64,000 nt of DNA, from NCBI RefSeq assembly GCF_004366735.1, contig NZ_SOQX01000002.1:434001-498000 (forward strand), read 5' to 3'. The notes beneath the pieces are model-generated. The model was given only the letters and a program-made list of their open reading frames with translations, did no database searches and was not told the DNA's origin. How positions within the stretch are numbered: the stretch's first letter is position 1; every line of letters begins with the position of its first letter. The translations under genes were made by a program, and so were the position numbers. Positions 45,822 through 53,639 of this stretch are shown here, piece by piece. The DNA comes from Thiohalophilus thiocyanatoxydans. GTDB taxonomy: Bacteria; Pseudomonadota; Gammaproteobacteria; UBA6429; Thiohalophilaceae.

Positions 45822-46727
45822 ATGCGCTTACGTGACATATTTACCCTGCTTTTGATCACCATGGCCCTGGGCAGCGGCGCCGCCCAGGCCAAACAGGTTC
45901 AGACTGACTATGAGGATCTCAAACTCAATGCCGAACTGGTCCAGGCCGACGGCAGCAGCCTGGAGGAGGGCGTGGTACTGATGGTCCACGGCACCCTGGC
46001 GCACGGCCAGATGGAGATCATGAAGGGACTGCAGAACGTCTTCAAGGAATACGGTATCAACTCCCTGGCCATTAACCTGAGCCTGGGACAAAGTGATCGT
46101 GAAGGTATGTACGACTGTGACGACACGCATCGTCACAAGCATACCGACGCCGTGGATGAAGTCGCTCACTGGCTGAACTGGCTCAAGGAGCAGGGCGCCG
46201 ATAATATCACTCTACTGGGCCATTCCCGCGGGGGTAACCAGGCCGCCTGGTTCGCCGCCGAACAGAATGATCCCGCCCTGAAAGAAGTGGTGCTGATTGC
46301 GCCGCAGATGTGGGACATGAAGTACGAGCGTAAAAACTACAAGGAACGCTACGATACCGCGCTGCAGCCGATCTTCAACAAGGCGAAAAAGCTGGTCAAA
46401 AAAGGCAAGGGCGATACCCTGCTGAAAAACACCGACTTCATCTACTGCGAGGACACCACGGTCAGCGCCGAGAGTTTTGTCAACTATTACAAGGATGATG
46501 AGCGCAAGGACACCCCGGGGCTGTTAAAACAGATCGACAAACCGGTTCTGGTCATCGCCGGCACCGAGGATAACGTGGTCAAGGGACTCGAGAAACGCGT
46601 TGAACCGCTGGCCGACGGCGAGAAGGTCAAACTGGAAGTGATTGACGGCGCCAATCACATGTTCCGGGATCTCTATCTGTACGACATCGCCGATCAGGTT
46701 CAGGCTTTGATCGACGCGCGTTCCTGA
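45822..46727 (+). CDS. Exported alpha/beta hydrolase
   Basis: A 301-residue alpha/beta hydrolase with a signal peptide (IFTLLLITMALGSGAAQAK). The nucleophile elbow GHSRGG (Ser near residue 132), acid Asp in AGTEDNVV and His in GANHMFRDL form the expected triad. Its two Cys (YDCDDTHRH and YCEDTT) may form a periplasmic disulfide. The substrate is unknown. GGAGG precedes the ATG. It is the last gene of the arsenosugar run. Confidence 0.87.
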   Translation: MRLRDIFTLLLITMALGSGAAQAKQVQTDYEDLKLNAELVQADGSSLEEGVVLMVHGTLAHGQMEIMKGLQNVFKEYGINSLAINLSLGQSDREGMYDCDDTHRHKHTDAVDEVAHWLNWLKEQGADNITLLGHSRGGNQAAWFAAEQNDPALKEVVLIAPQMWDMKYERKNYKERYDTALQPIFNKAKKLVKKGKGDTLLKNTDFIYCEDTTVSAESFVNYYKDDERKDTPGLLKQIDKPVLVIAGTEDNVVKGLEKRVEPLADGEKVKLEVIDGANHMFRDLYLYDIADQVQALIDARS

Positions 46728-46760
46728 GGTACATGCCAACCTCGCGGCGGCCGGAGGCCG

Positions 46761-47105
46761 TTGTGGGAGGGGCTTGTAGCCGCGACCTGTCCTCTCCGAA
46801 AGGTTCGGTCGCCGATGGAATCGCCTCCTACAACAGATACACAGGTCACGCTGGCGATAGCCTGCGTGACATCTCTTAAACGGAGAATGTCAGGTAGCGC
46901 ATGCGCGCAACCTGACCTACGGGGCTAACGCGGAGGCGTTTATGCCCGTTGTGTGGGTGCCAAGGCGCAGAGAAACCAGAGAGAAATGTATTGTTGTTGT
47001 AGGAGGGGCTTGTAGCCGCGACCTGTCCTCTCCGAAAGGTTCGGTCGCCGATGGAATCGCCTCCAACAGATACGCAGGTCACGCTGGCGATAGCCTGCGT
47101 GACAC
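46761..47105. repeat. Repeat block: family B, A, C, B and half A
   Basis: In order: B copy at 46761-46833 (TTGTGGGAGG to CCTCCTACAA); A copy at 46842-46920; a single family C arm with TTTATGCCCGTTGTGTGGG at 46929-46985; B copy at 46997-47066, whose right end has lost two bases; and a left-half A copy at 47074-47105. There is no gene in this 397-bp space. Confidence 0.8.
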
Positions 47106-47124
47106 CCTTTGAAAGATAGCTTCC

Positions 47125-47394
47125 TCAGCCCAGCGGTTGACCAATCCCGGCGGCTTTCAGGCTCGCCGCGTCAACGCCGCGATCCCGGCAACAGGCAACC
47201 AGTTCACCGTTGACCGCCACGGCAGGCACAGAACGCACCCCCAGCGATTTGGCCCGTGCCGCATTCTCGCTGTCGTGCATCGCCAGCACGCTGATCTCAC
47301 AGGACGAACAGGCCAGTTGATTGACCAGGTCGATCGTTTCCTGGCAGACCGGGCAACCGGCACTGAATATTTCGATCTGACGTTTGTCGCTCAT
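47125..47394 (-). CDS. Thioredoxin/glutaredoxin-like protein
   Basis: An 89-residue thioredoxin-fold protein with active site CPVC (Cys14-Cys17). Extra Cys pairs lie in LACSSCEIS and ACCRDRG, giving six in all. RSVPAVAVNGELV supplies the cis-Pro. It follows the 112-residue gene by 38 bp in a MerR-controlled run. A reductase or metal-handling thiol role is inferred. Confidence 0.8.
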   Translation of the reverse strand: MSDKRQIEIFSAGCPVCQETIDLVNQLACSSCEISVLAMHDSENAARAKSLGVRSVPAVAVNGELVACCRDRGVDAASLKAAGIGQPLG

Positions 47395-47432
47395 GATTCA
47401 CCTCCTGATAACAAAAACACAATTGTTCAGTT

Positions 47433-47771
47433 TCATGCCGCGGGGAAGGTGGATGATGTGGAAGCGCGGCTCCGCAAGGCGTTAACGATGTCCGCCTGTG
47501 CCGGCACACCCTGTTGTCGGCCTGTCTCACCCTGGCTATAGAGACGGCAACAGAGATCGTCGCCGGACACCCCGGCCCCGCTGACATCCTGGCCGTCCAC
47601 CAGGATGGTGGGAGAGCCGTAGCCGTGAACATGCCCCGGCGCGGCGGGATCGGTGATCTCCCATTCCCGCCAGCGTGGCGTCAGCCCGGCTTCACCAAAG
47701 GCTCGCAACAATTGTTCGCGGGCCCCGGCGATATTCGGGCAGGTTTTTTCATAAACCAGTTCGATGCTCAT
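47433..47771 (-). CDS. Small thioredoxin-fold-like Cys protein in the MerR operon
   Basis: A 112-residue protein beginning MSIELVYEKTCPNIAGAREQL, with one Cys where thioredoxins have CxxC, and a CC pair in DDLCCRLYSQG. GYGSPTILVDGQDVSG is thioredoxin-like. Related proteins sit beside mercury-type regulators and are sometimes called alkylmercury-lyase-like; there is no support for lyase activity here. The start overlaps the MerR stop by 4 bp. Confidence 0.7.
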   Translation of the reverse strand: MSIELVYEKTCPNIAGAREQLLRAFGEAGLTPRWREWEITDPAAPGHVHGYGSPTILVDGQDVSGAGVSGDDLCCRLYSQGETGRQQGVPAQADIVNALRSRASTSSTFPAA

Positions 47772-48184
47772 CCGTTGTTCTCCTCCTGATCATCCAGCTC
47801 CTCAAGGATCGGGCAATCACTCAACGCCCCGGCGCCGCTGCATTTTTGCGCCATGCGCTGCAAGGCGTCGCGAATCCGTTCAAGCTCCCGGATTTTCTGG
47901 TCGACCTCCTCAATCTTGCGGATCGCCCGGCTCTTGATGTCGGCACAGGCGGTATTTTGATCCTGGCGCAGGGCCAGTAATTCACCTATGTCGTTCAGCG
48001 TGAAGCCCACCTGCTTGGCATGCTGGATAAACCGGACCCGTTTGATCGAATCGGGCGGATACTGCCGGTAGCCGCTGTCGGTCCGCTGCGGCTTCGACAA
48101 CAATCCCTGCTTCTCGTAAAAGCGCAGGGTTTCCACCGTTACCCCGGCGGCGCTGGCCAGCTGGCCGATGCTCAGGTTATTCAT
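47768..48184 (-). CDS. MerR-family metal-responsive regulator
   Basis: A 138-residue MerR-type activator. The winged-helix part (LSIGQLASAAGVTVETLRFYEKQGLL) is followed by a dimerisation helix. Cys80, Cys115 and Cys124 are spaced like the metal-binding Cys of MerR and ZntR/CadR. KCSGAGALSDCPILEEL is closer to the ZntR/CadR loop, so Zn, Cd, Pb or Hg are all possible. ATG 48184 is chosen over the longer frame because it matches the family start and lies downstream of its promoter. Confidence 0.9.
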   Translation of the reverse strand: MNNLSIGQLASAAGVTVETLRFYEKQGLLSKPQRTDSGYRQYPPDSIKRVRFIQHAKQVGFTLNDIGELLALRQDQNTACADIKSRAIRKIEEVDQKIRELERIRDALQRMAQKCSGAGALSDCPILEELDDQEENNG

Positions 48185-48206
48185 CGTTGAACCTCCATTG
48201 AGTGAA

Positions 48207-48238
48207 AGTCTAAACCCTGAAGTATGCTTCAGGGTCAA
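48207..48238 (-). promoter_or_regulatory. MerR-type promoter with stretched spacer and dyad operator
   Basis: On the minus strand, TTGACC (48233-48238) and TAGACT (48207-48212) are 20 bp apart. The dyad CCCTGAAG-CATA-CTTCAGGG overlaps the -35 and most of the spacer. This is the hallmark of MerR-family promoters that need the regulator to be twisted into an active shape. It controls the regulator and the two thiol genes behind it. Confidence 0.88.
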
Positions 48239-48370
48239 GGACGAACTGGATCGACGTCCCGGGTAGCAGAGGAGGGCACAGGGGCTCGATGTGTCAGTAT
48301 GGAAGTAATTGAACGATCGCTCAAGTATTGCTAAGCTGGGTCTCACAGTTACCTGACAGGAGCGTTGAGC

Positions 48371-48832
48371 ATGCGGAGTCTATTGATTAATCACAGCTAT
48401 CTGGGCGTCGGCGAACTGTTTGCGCCCTGGCGACGACTCGATCAGCTGTTACACCCTTATCGGCATGTGCACAACACGCCCTATCTGGGACGTGACTTCC
48501 AGGTCCGCTGGACTGAGCGGGCCGAGCGGGCATTACAGGCCGGGGCAAGCCCCATGCTCGTCGAAATGCAGCTCTATTTCTCCTGCATGGTCAAAAAACG
48601 GGTCCTGTTTCATCAGGCGGCCGAACAGAGCGCGGATGATGCCATCACGATCAATCCGTCACTGAAGGTGGTCCTGCGCTCGGTAGAGGCCCAGTGGTGC
48701 GATCCACAAGAGTTCGCCAGAAACTATCCGGCGCGCCGGACATTCGACAATCCCGCGATCAAGAAGGTCACGCCCCGCCGGCTCGACATCGATTATCGCC
48801 AGGGACAATGGCAGGGTGAGTTTCAGCTATAG
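48371..48832 (+). CDS. Hypothetical protein, 153 residues
   Basis: I do not recognise it. It is a basic soluble protein (MRSLLINHSYLGVGELFAPW at the start) with a Cys in LYFSCMVKKRVLF and another in AQWCDPQEF. There is no signal peptide or membrane helix. ATG 48371 is preferred to TTG 48365 because GGAG lies 9 bp before it. It is divergent from the MerR operon and sits 116 bp before the aldolase gene. Confidence 0.7.
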   Translation: MRSLLINHSYLGVGELFAPWRRLDQLLHPYRHVHNTPYLGRDFQVRWTERAERALQAGASPMLVEMQLYFSCMVKKRVLFHQAAEQSADDAITINPSLKVVLRSVEAQWCDPQEFARNYPARRTFDNPAIKKVTPRRLDIDYRQGQWQGEFQL

Positions 48833-48948
48833 ATGATTATCTATAATAAAAAGATGATGAATTGTCATAACAGGATTGATATTTACTGATTCAGTCTTCT
48901 GGGGCAGACTACGGCAACCCGAGCTCAACTGCCAAAGGAGTCTGTCCC

Positions 48949-50127
48949 ATGCCCCTGGTCAATATGCGTGACATGCTGCAGCATGCCCACCGTGAACGGT
49001 ATGCCGTTGCGGCCTTTGATCTGGTCAGTCTCGATTTTCTGCACGCCATTCTCAACGCCGCCGAAGCCTGCGAGGCGCCGGTGATCCTGAGTCTGGCCGA
49101 ATCCCATTTTGATTACTTCGACTTTCCCACCCTCATGCCGGCGGTGGTCTCGGCCGCGCGCCGCGCCAATGTACCGGTCGCCATTCATCTGGATCACGGC
49201 GCCACCTACGAGAGCGCGGTGCAGGGCATCAACCTGGGCTGCACCGGGGTCATGGTGGACGCCTCCACCCGGCCCTTTGAAGGCAACGTGGACTACACGC
49301 GCAAGATTGTCGGGATGGCCCACGCTTGCGGGGTGCCGGTCGAAGGCGAACTGGGCTACGTCGCCGGCGTCGAGGGTGAGGACGCCGAACGCCATCCCGG
49401 TGAAGTCCGCTATACCGAAGTGGCGGAGGCCAAGGAGTATGTCGAGCGCACCGGCGTCGATTTTCTGGCCGTCTCCATCGGCACCGTGCACGGGCGCATG
49501 AAAGGCGAACCCAACCTGGACATCGAACGCCTCGGCGCCATCAACGACGCGCTTGGGATCCCATTGGTCATTCACGGCGGCACCGGTCTCTCCGATCAAC
49601 AGTTCCAGGATCTGATCGCCAACGGCGTCACCAAGATCAACTATTACACCGCCCTGGCCGATGCCGCCGGCAAACAGATCCGCGCCAATGCCCAAGCAGA
49701 TAGCGGCTGCGGTTACACCGGCCTGGTCAAAGGCGTCATCGGCGCCATCCAGCAAGAGTGCGAAAAACGCATCCGCCAGTGGGGCAGTGACGGCAAGGCC
49801 GCCGCCGTCCTGGCCGAGGCCGAGCCCTGGCAGGAGGTCGAGCACGTCATCGTCTACAACACCGAGGGCACCACGGCCGAACAGGTGGACGAGCTGATGC
49901 AGATCGGTCGCGACACCCTCAGCAACATCCCCGGCGTGCGCCGCGTCTTCACCGGCAACGCCCTGCAGGAAGACGCCACATATCAACACTGCTGGGTCAT
50001 CCGCTTCGCCCACCGCGAGGTCGCGGACAGTTACAGGAACCACCCGGACCACGTCGCCTACGCCGACACCCATTTTCGCCCCGTGGCCGGGGACCGGATC
50101 AGCATCGATTACGAGGATGCGGATTGA
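48949..50127 (+). CDS. Class II aldolase fused to a C-terminal Dabb-like domain
   Basis: A 392-residue protein. Residues 1 to about 290 are a class II fructose-bisphosphate-aldolase-type barrel: LDHGATYESAVQGINLGCTGVMVD, zinc His pairs, GTVHGRMKGEPNLD, HGGTGL and the KINYYTALAD phosphate loop. Residues about 295-390 (EHVIVYNTEGTTAEQVDEL, then HREVADSYRNHPDHVAYADT) match the stress-responsive alpha/beta barrel (Dabb) fold. AAAGGAG precedes the ATG. The aldolase substrate could be FBP or a tagatose-type sugar; the extra domain's role is unknown. Confidence 0.87.
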   Translation: MPLVNMRDMLQHAHRERYAVAAFDLVSLDFLHAILNAAEACEAPVILSLAESHFDYFDFPTLMPAVVSAARRANVPVAIHLDHGATYESAVQGINLGCTGVMVDASTRPFEGNVDYTRKIVGMAHACGVPVEGELGYVAGVEGEDAERHPGEVRYTEVAEAKEYVERTGVDFLAVSIGTVHGRMKGEPNLDIERLGAINDALGIPLVIHGGTGLSDQQFQDLIANGVTKINYYTALADAAGKQIRANAQADSGCGYTGLVKGVIGAIQQECEKRIRQWGSDGKAAAVLAEAEPWQEVEHVIVYNTEGTTAEQVDELMQIGRDTLSNIPGVRRVFTGNALQEDATYQHCWVIRFAHREVADSYRNHPDHVAYADTHFRPVAGDRISIDYEDAD

Positions 50128-50254
50128 ATAATCCATTTAAAACAATAAGATATGATATATATTTCAAGTGGTTTATATATCAACATGTGAGCCTCCCGGG
50201 CTATTCTACGAGTGCTATTATCAGTCCAGAATCGCGAATTGGGGAACGGTAGTG

Positions 50255-50446
50255 ATGACAGGCAAATTTTCCAAAGATGGACTTCCCGCAACCGGACTGA
50301 AGGTCAATCCCGGTCGAATCATCGATGGCGACAAATCCGCAGAAGATCAGGCCTTCATGCACGCCGTGGTAGCAGGGCTGACTGATCTGGAGGCAGGACG
50401 CGAATATTCACTCGAGGAAGCCAAATCCAGGTTGGATATAAAATAG
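50255..50446 (+). CDS. Small antitoxin-like protein, orphan
   Basis: A 63-residue protein ending DLEAGREYSLEEAKSRLDIK, which resembles the C-terminal tail of RelB/Phd-type antitoxins (a DIEAGR-SLEE-K-RL pattern). No toxin gene follows in the next 280 bp. The ATG at 50255 is used; a GTG one codon earlier is possible. The assignment rests on the tail pattern only. Confidence 0.5.
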   Translation: MTGKFSKDGLPATGLKVNPGRIIDGDKSAEDQAFMHAVVAGLTDLEAGREYSLEEAKSRLDIK

Positions 50447-50729
50447 ACCGTAGAACCGTCTCCATTTATCCTTGCCAAAATCGCCTGTAGGAGTGCCGCA
50501 GACCCCAGGAATGAGGTGACGCACCAGAGAATTCATCGGCCCGGAAATGAAAAACCCCAGGATCATCACCAACTCGGAGGTTGGGAGAGGATTTACCCGG
50601 GGGCTGCACTTTAAAAATAACGAAAAGAGTTATGAATAACAAAGCTAATTTTAGCTATTTCAGGCGAGGGGAGAAGTAAAGGCGGCCATACCAATGCGCG
50701 GCGACCGTACGGCCTTTCTCTGCCGACTG
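50447..50729. other. Intergenic region, no gene seen
   Basis: Nothing convincing is present. It contains an imperfect palindrome CCAACTCGGAGGTTGG near 50570-50585 and an AT-rich stretch at 50608-50665. The family D repeat (GCCGACTGCTACCTGCCAAC) starts at about 50718 and supplies the last codons of the next gene. Confidence 0.5.
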
Positions 50730-51056
50730 CTACCTGCCAACTACCGACTGAAAACTATCTTTATTCCGTTTAACCGCTTTGCGAATTTCCTGGCCGCGCT
50801 CGAGTTCGGTTTTCTTCAGGTCGTAGGCCTGCTGCAGGTTCATCCAGACCTCGGCGCTGGTACCGAAGTAACGGGCCAGGCGCAGGGCCGTATCGGCGGT
50901 AATCGCCCGTTCTCCACGCAGGATGGCAGCAATCCGGTTATGCGGCACATCAATGGCCTCGGCGAGTGCCCGTGCCGAGAGGCCCAGTTCGTCCATATCC
51001 TCGCGCAGAAACTCACCGGGATGAATCGGCGGCAATTTGTTCGTCGGGGTAGTCAT
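50730..51056 (-). CDS. higA: HigA-type addiction-module antitoxin
   Basis: A 108-residue XRE helix-turn-helix protein of the HigA/VapI family: PPIHPGEFLREDMDELGLSA and the HTH with RIAAILRGERAITADTALRL. It would bind DNA and neutralise a HigB-type RNase. ATG 51056 is chosen because AGGTG lies 8 bp upstream. Its last residues (KDSFQSVVGR) are encoded by the family D repeat read backwards, so the natural C-terminus was probably altered by repeat insertion. No intact higB is seen upstream. Confidence 0.85.
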   Translation of the reverse strand: MTTPTNKLPPIHPGEFLREDMDELGLSARALAEAIDVPHNRIAAILRGERAITADTALRLARYFGTSAEVWMNLQQAYDLKKTELERGQEIRKAVKRNKDSFQSVVGR

Positions 51057-51273
51057 CAAGCTCACCTGTCAGTGGTAATCGCCCTGTCCCTGAAGCTCCG
51101 TATCATAGGCAAATACTAGAAGGCGGGACGTGTGACGTCAAGCATCCCGGGTGGAAGTTAAAACAAGTTGCTCGCTTATTTTAGGATAAGGTTACATCTT
51201 GAAATAGCTTGTAAGGCTATGAATATTAACAAATTCTCTGACTACAGGCGTAGAGGGGGTAAATCTCGCTCTT

Positions 51274-51318
51274 CTCTGATGACTGCCATCTGCCAACTAT
51301 CTCTTCTTGTCCCTTGAT
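51274..51318. repeat. Family D repeat fragment
   Basis: GACTGCCATCTGCCAACTAT followed by CTCTTCTTGTCCCTTG, a shortened copy of the GCCGACTGCTATCTGCCAAC family. It lies in the 318-bp gap between higA and the next HTH gene. The rest of that gap is AT-rich with no clear gene. Confidence 0.7.
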
Positions 51319-51348
51319 ATAGCCTAGGCTTCGTCAAACCTTGTGTCT

Positions 51349-51365
51349 GTACGCAATTCGCGTAC
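51349..51365. promoter_or_regulatory. Palindromic operator before the HTH gene
   Basis: GTACGCAATTCGCGTAC has exact 6-bp arms and lies 9 bp before ATG 51375. A self-repression site for the HTH protein is likely. Confidence 0.65.
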
Positions 51366-51374
51366 ACTCGTTTT

Positions 51375-51719
51375 ATGAAGAAAGCAATGACCCATAAACG
51401 CAAACTGTTTGATGAATTGATCGAGGGTGTCGATGCCATGAGCCAGGAGCGTGAAGGCAAGATCACACTGCGCTCTCATGAAATCGACGAATTACCGCCC
51501 CTGGAAATTGCCGCCGATACCATTCGCGAGACACGCGAAAAACTGAACGTGTCGCGCGCCGTATTCGCCCGCCATTTGCGCGTCTCGACCCGAACCCTGG
51601 AAAACTGGGAGCAGGGCCGGGCCAAACCCAATGCCCAGGCCGCGGCGTTGATCCTGATGGTGCGTGAATACCCCGACACACTCGAAAAGCTACATTCATT
51701 ACACAACGATGCGGCTTAA
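51375..51719 (+). CDS. HTH antitoxin-like protein (MqsA/HigA type)
   Basis: A 114-residue protein with an N-terminal arm (MKKAMTHKRKLFDELIEGVDAM) and a C-terminal helix-turn-helix (LNVSRAVFARHLRVSTRTLENWEQGRAKP), as in antitoxin regulators of RelE-type toxins. No toxin ORF is found on either side. The palindrome just upstream suggests autoregulation. An orphan regulator is possible. Confidence 0.8.
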   Translation: MKKAMTHKRKLFDELIEGVDAMSQEREGKITLRSHEIDELPPLEIAADTIRETREKLNVSRAVFARHLRVSTRTLENWEQGRAKPNAQAAALILMVREYPDTLEKLHSLHNDAA

Positions 51720-52150
51720 AGCGAATGCGCCGGATCCGCTTTGCTTGATCCGGCCTACCTCTGCCGACTGCTATCTGCCAACTGCCAACTATCTTCCCTC
51801 GTCCCTGTGCTTATTGGCACCTGCTGGCATTCTGCCCATATTTGATCTACGTTGATGAGATAGTTTGCCAAATCCACTCTAAATCAGCTCAGCCTTGTAT
51901 TAGCGATTGCCAGGTTTAGGTTGAATGCCAACACCGGTTGGCGGGAATCCGATGACTGCATGGACAATCGAGCAACACCCCGTACCCCGCGCTCGCAGCG
52001 CTAACCTGCAAGTATTGTGTGTCATACACGCGGTCTATCGCGATCGGCTTGCATCAGCCACACTTCGCGCGACCTGTGATGACACAACGGCCAACCATGA
52101 CCCCGCGCATATCTTCTTACATGGGAAACCCGAACAAAGAGGGTGAGACA
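51720..52150. repeat. Intergenic region with family E and D repeats upstream of the porin
   Basis: A GCCGGATCC-CTTTG-GATCCGGCCTAC palindrome (family E) at about 51728-51757 is followed by a family D copy at 51759-51809 (GCCGACTGCTATCTGCCAAC onward). The remaining 340 bp to the porin holds no gene that I can support. Confidence 0.65.
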
Positions 52151-53323
52151 ATGGATAAATTCAAAAAAACGGCGTGCACCCGGGCGGTGGTCGCCACGCT
52201 GGGGGCCGCCCTGGTGGTTCCGGGTGTGGCCCTGGGCGCTGACGACGATCTCAAGCAGCGGATCGAGACGCTGGAACAGAAGCTTGAGGCGATCGAGCTG
52301 GAGGCGGGTGCCGAAGAGCGGGCCGACAGCAAGTGGCACCTGGCCGGCTACGCCGACGTCGGCTTCGAGTCCTCGAATCAGGACGATACCGACGACAAAT
52401 TCTCGGTCGGTCATTTCAACCCGGTCTTTCACTGGCTGTATAAAGACAATTTGCTGTTTGAGGCGGAGCTGCAGATCGAGCTCGGGGATGACGGGACAAC
52501 CTCGGTGGCCATGGAGTATGTCGATCTGAACTACTTCGTCAATGACTCGCTCACCCTCGTGGCCGGGCAATTCCTGAGTCCAGTCGGCCAGTTCCAGGAG
52601 CGCCTGCATCCGACCTGGATCAACAAGCTGCCGAACGCCCCGGCGGGATTCGGACATGGCGGGGTGCAGCCGCTCAGCGATGTCGGGGTCCAGGCGCGCG
52701 GCGGCGTCCCGCTGGGCGGTGCGATATTTGGCTATGCCCTGGCCGTGGGCAACGGGCCGCAGGGCGGCCACCACGGTCCCGAGCTCGAAGGCTTTAACGC
52801 GGATAATAATAGCAACAAGGCGCTCAGCGGCCGCTTCGGGATCTTCCTGCCCGCCTCGCAACTGGAGTTCGGTGTCTCGTTCCTGAGCGCCGAAATCCCC
52901 GGTGAGGAGGCCGATGCGGGCGCGGTGACCGACGGCGATCTCGATCTGTGGGGCGTGGACGCCGCCTACACCCGGGCGCCCTGGGAGTTTCGGGCCGAGT
53001 ATCTGGACTCCTCCCTGGGCGAGCACCTTGGGGCGGGCGCACACGGCGCCGGCAGTACAAGCACCCTGCCTGAGACGAACTGGGAGGCCTGGTACGTGCA
53101 GGGGGCGCGGCAGTTTGGCAAATGGGAGCCGGTCCTGCGTTACAGTGACTACAGTGGGGACGGCTACGGCCCATGGATAGAGGAAACGCGCAGCGAATGG
53201 ACGGTCGGTCTGAACTACCTGCTTGCGCCCAGCGCCATCCTCAAGACGGCCTATCAATCGGTGAGTCCGGACGAGGGCGAGGATTACGAGCAGTTCCTCG
53301 TTCAATTCGCCTACGGTTTCTAA
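52151..53323 (+). CDS. Outer-membrane porin
   Basis: A 390-residue porin. The signal peptide ends near VVPGVALGADDD, and a short coiled coil (LKQRIETLEQKLEAIELEAG) leads into a beta-barrel. Alternating hydrophobic strands, FLSPVGQFQERLHPTWINKLP, and the terminal aromatic (FAYGF) are typical. It resembles phosphate-selective or general anion porins, but the substrate is unclear. ATG 52151 follows AGAGGGTGAG. It is paired with a cytochrome gene 25 bp downstream. Confidence 0.85.
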   Translation: MDKFKKTACTRAVVATLGAALVVPGVALGADDDLKQRIETLEQKLEAIELEAGAEERADSKWHLAGYADVGFESSNQDDTDDKFSVGHFNPVFHWLYKDNLLFEAELQIELGDDGTTSVAMEYVDLNYFVNDSLTLVAGQFLSPVGQFQERLHPTWINKLPNAPAGFGHGGVQPLSDVGVQARGGVPLGGAIFGYALAVGNGPQGGHHGPELEGFNADNNSNKALSGRFGIFLPASQLEFGVSFLSAEIPGEEADAGAVTDGDLDLWGVDAAYTRAPWEFRAEYLDSSLGEHLGAGAHGAGSTSTLPETNWEAWYVQGARQFGKWEPVLRYSDYSGDGYGPWIEETRSEWTVGLNYLLAPSAILKTAYQSVSPDEGEDYEQFLVQFAYGF

Positions 53324-53348
53324 CAGGGTTTAATGCGGAGACACGATC

Positions 53349-53639
53349 ATGAAGCTTCTATGCGCAAAGACAACAGTCAAAGCGGCGCTTGCTGCCGCCG
53401 CCCTGGTACTTGGTACGGCCGGTATCGTGCAGGCCGAGGAAGCCGGCAACGACTCGCAGCAATTCGCCCGGGGCGCCGAGGCGTGGCAAAACAATTGCGC
53501 ACGCTGTCATAACATGCGGGACACCAAAGAGCTCCAGGACTACGAATGGGAAGTGTCGGTGATGCACATGCGCAAGGTAGCGAATCTGCCGGGTATGACC
53601 GCCCGGGACATCATGGTCTTCCTCAAGGCGGCCAATTAA
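53349..53639 (+). CDS. Small periplasmic monoheme c-type cytochrome
   Basis: A 96-residue protein with a signal peptide (TTVKAALAAAALVLGTAGIVQAEE) and heme motif CARCH (Cys50-His54). The Met in MHMRKVANLPGM gives candidate sixth ligands. It is only about 67 residues when mature, near the lower limit for a cytochrome c. Forming a pair with the porin suggests electron transfer or redox sensing at the cell envelope. Confidence 0.88.
   Translation: MKLLCAKTTVKAALAAAALVLGTAGIVQAEEAGNDSQQFARGAEAWQNNCARCHNMRDTKELQDYEWEVSVMHMRKVANLPGMTARDIMVFLKAAN

Noticed and set aside
48925-50136. Open frame of about 400 codons antisense to the aldolase gene
   Set aside because: Mirror of the aldolase frame; Asp/Gly/Val-rich with no motif.
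52022-53305. 427-codon open frame antisense to the porin
   Set aside because: Shadow; the plus strand encodes a porin with signal peptide and proper barrel end.
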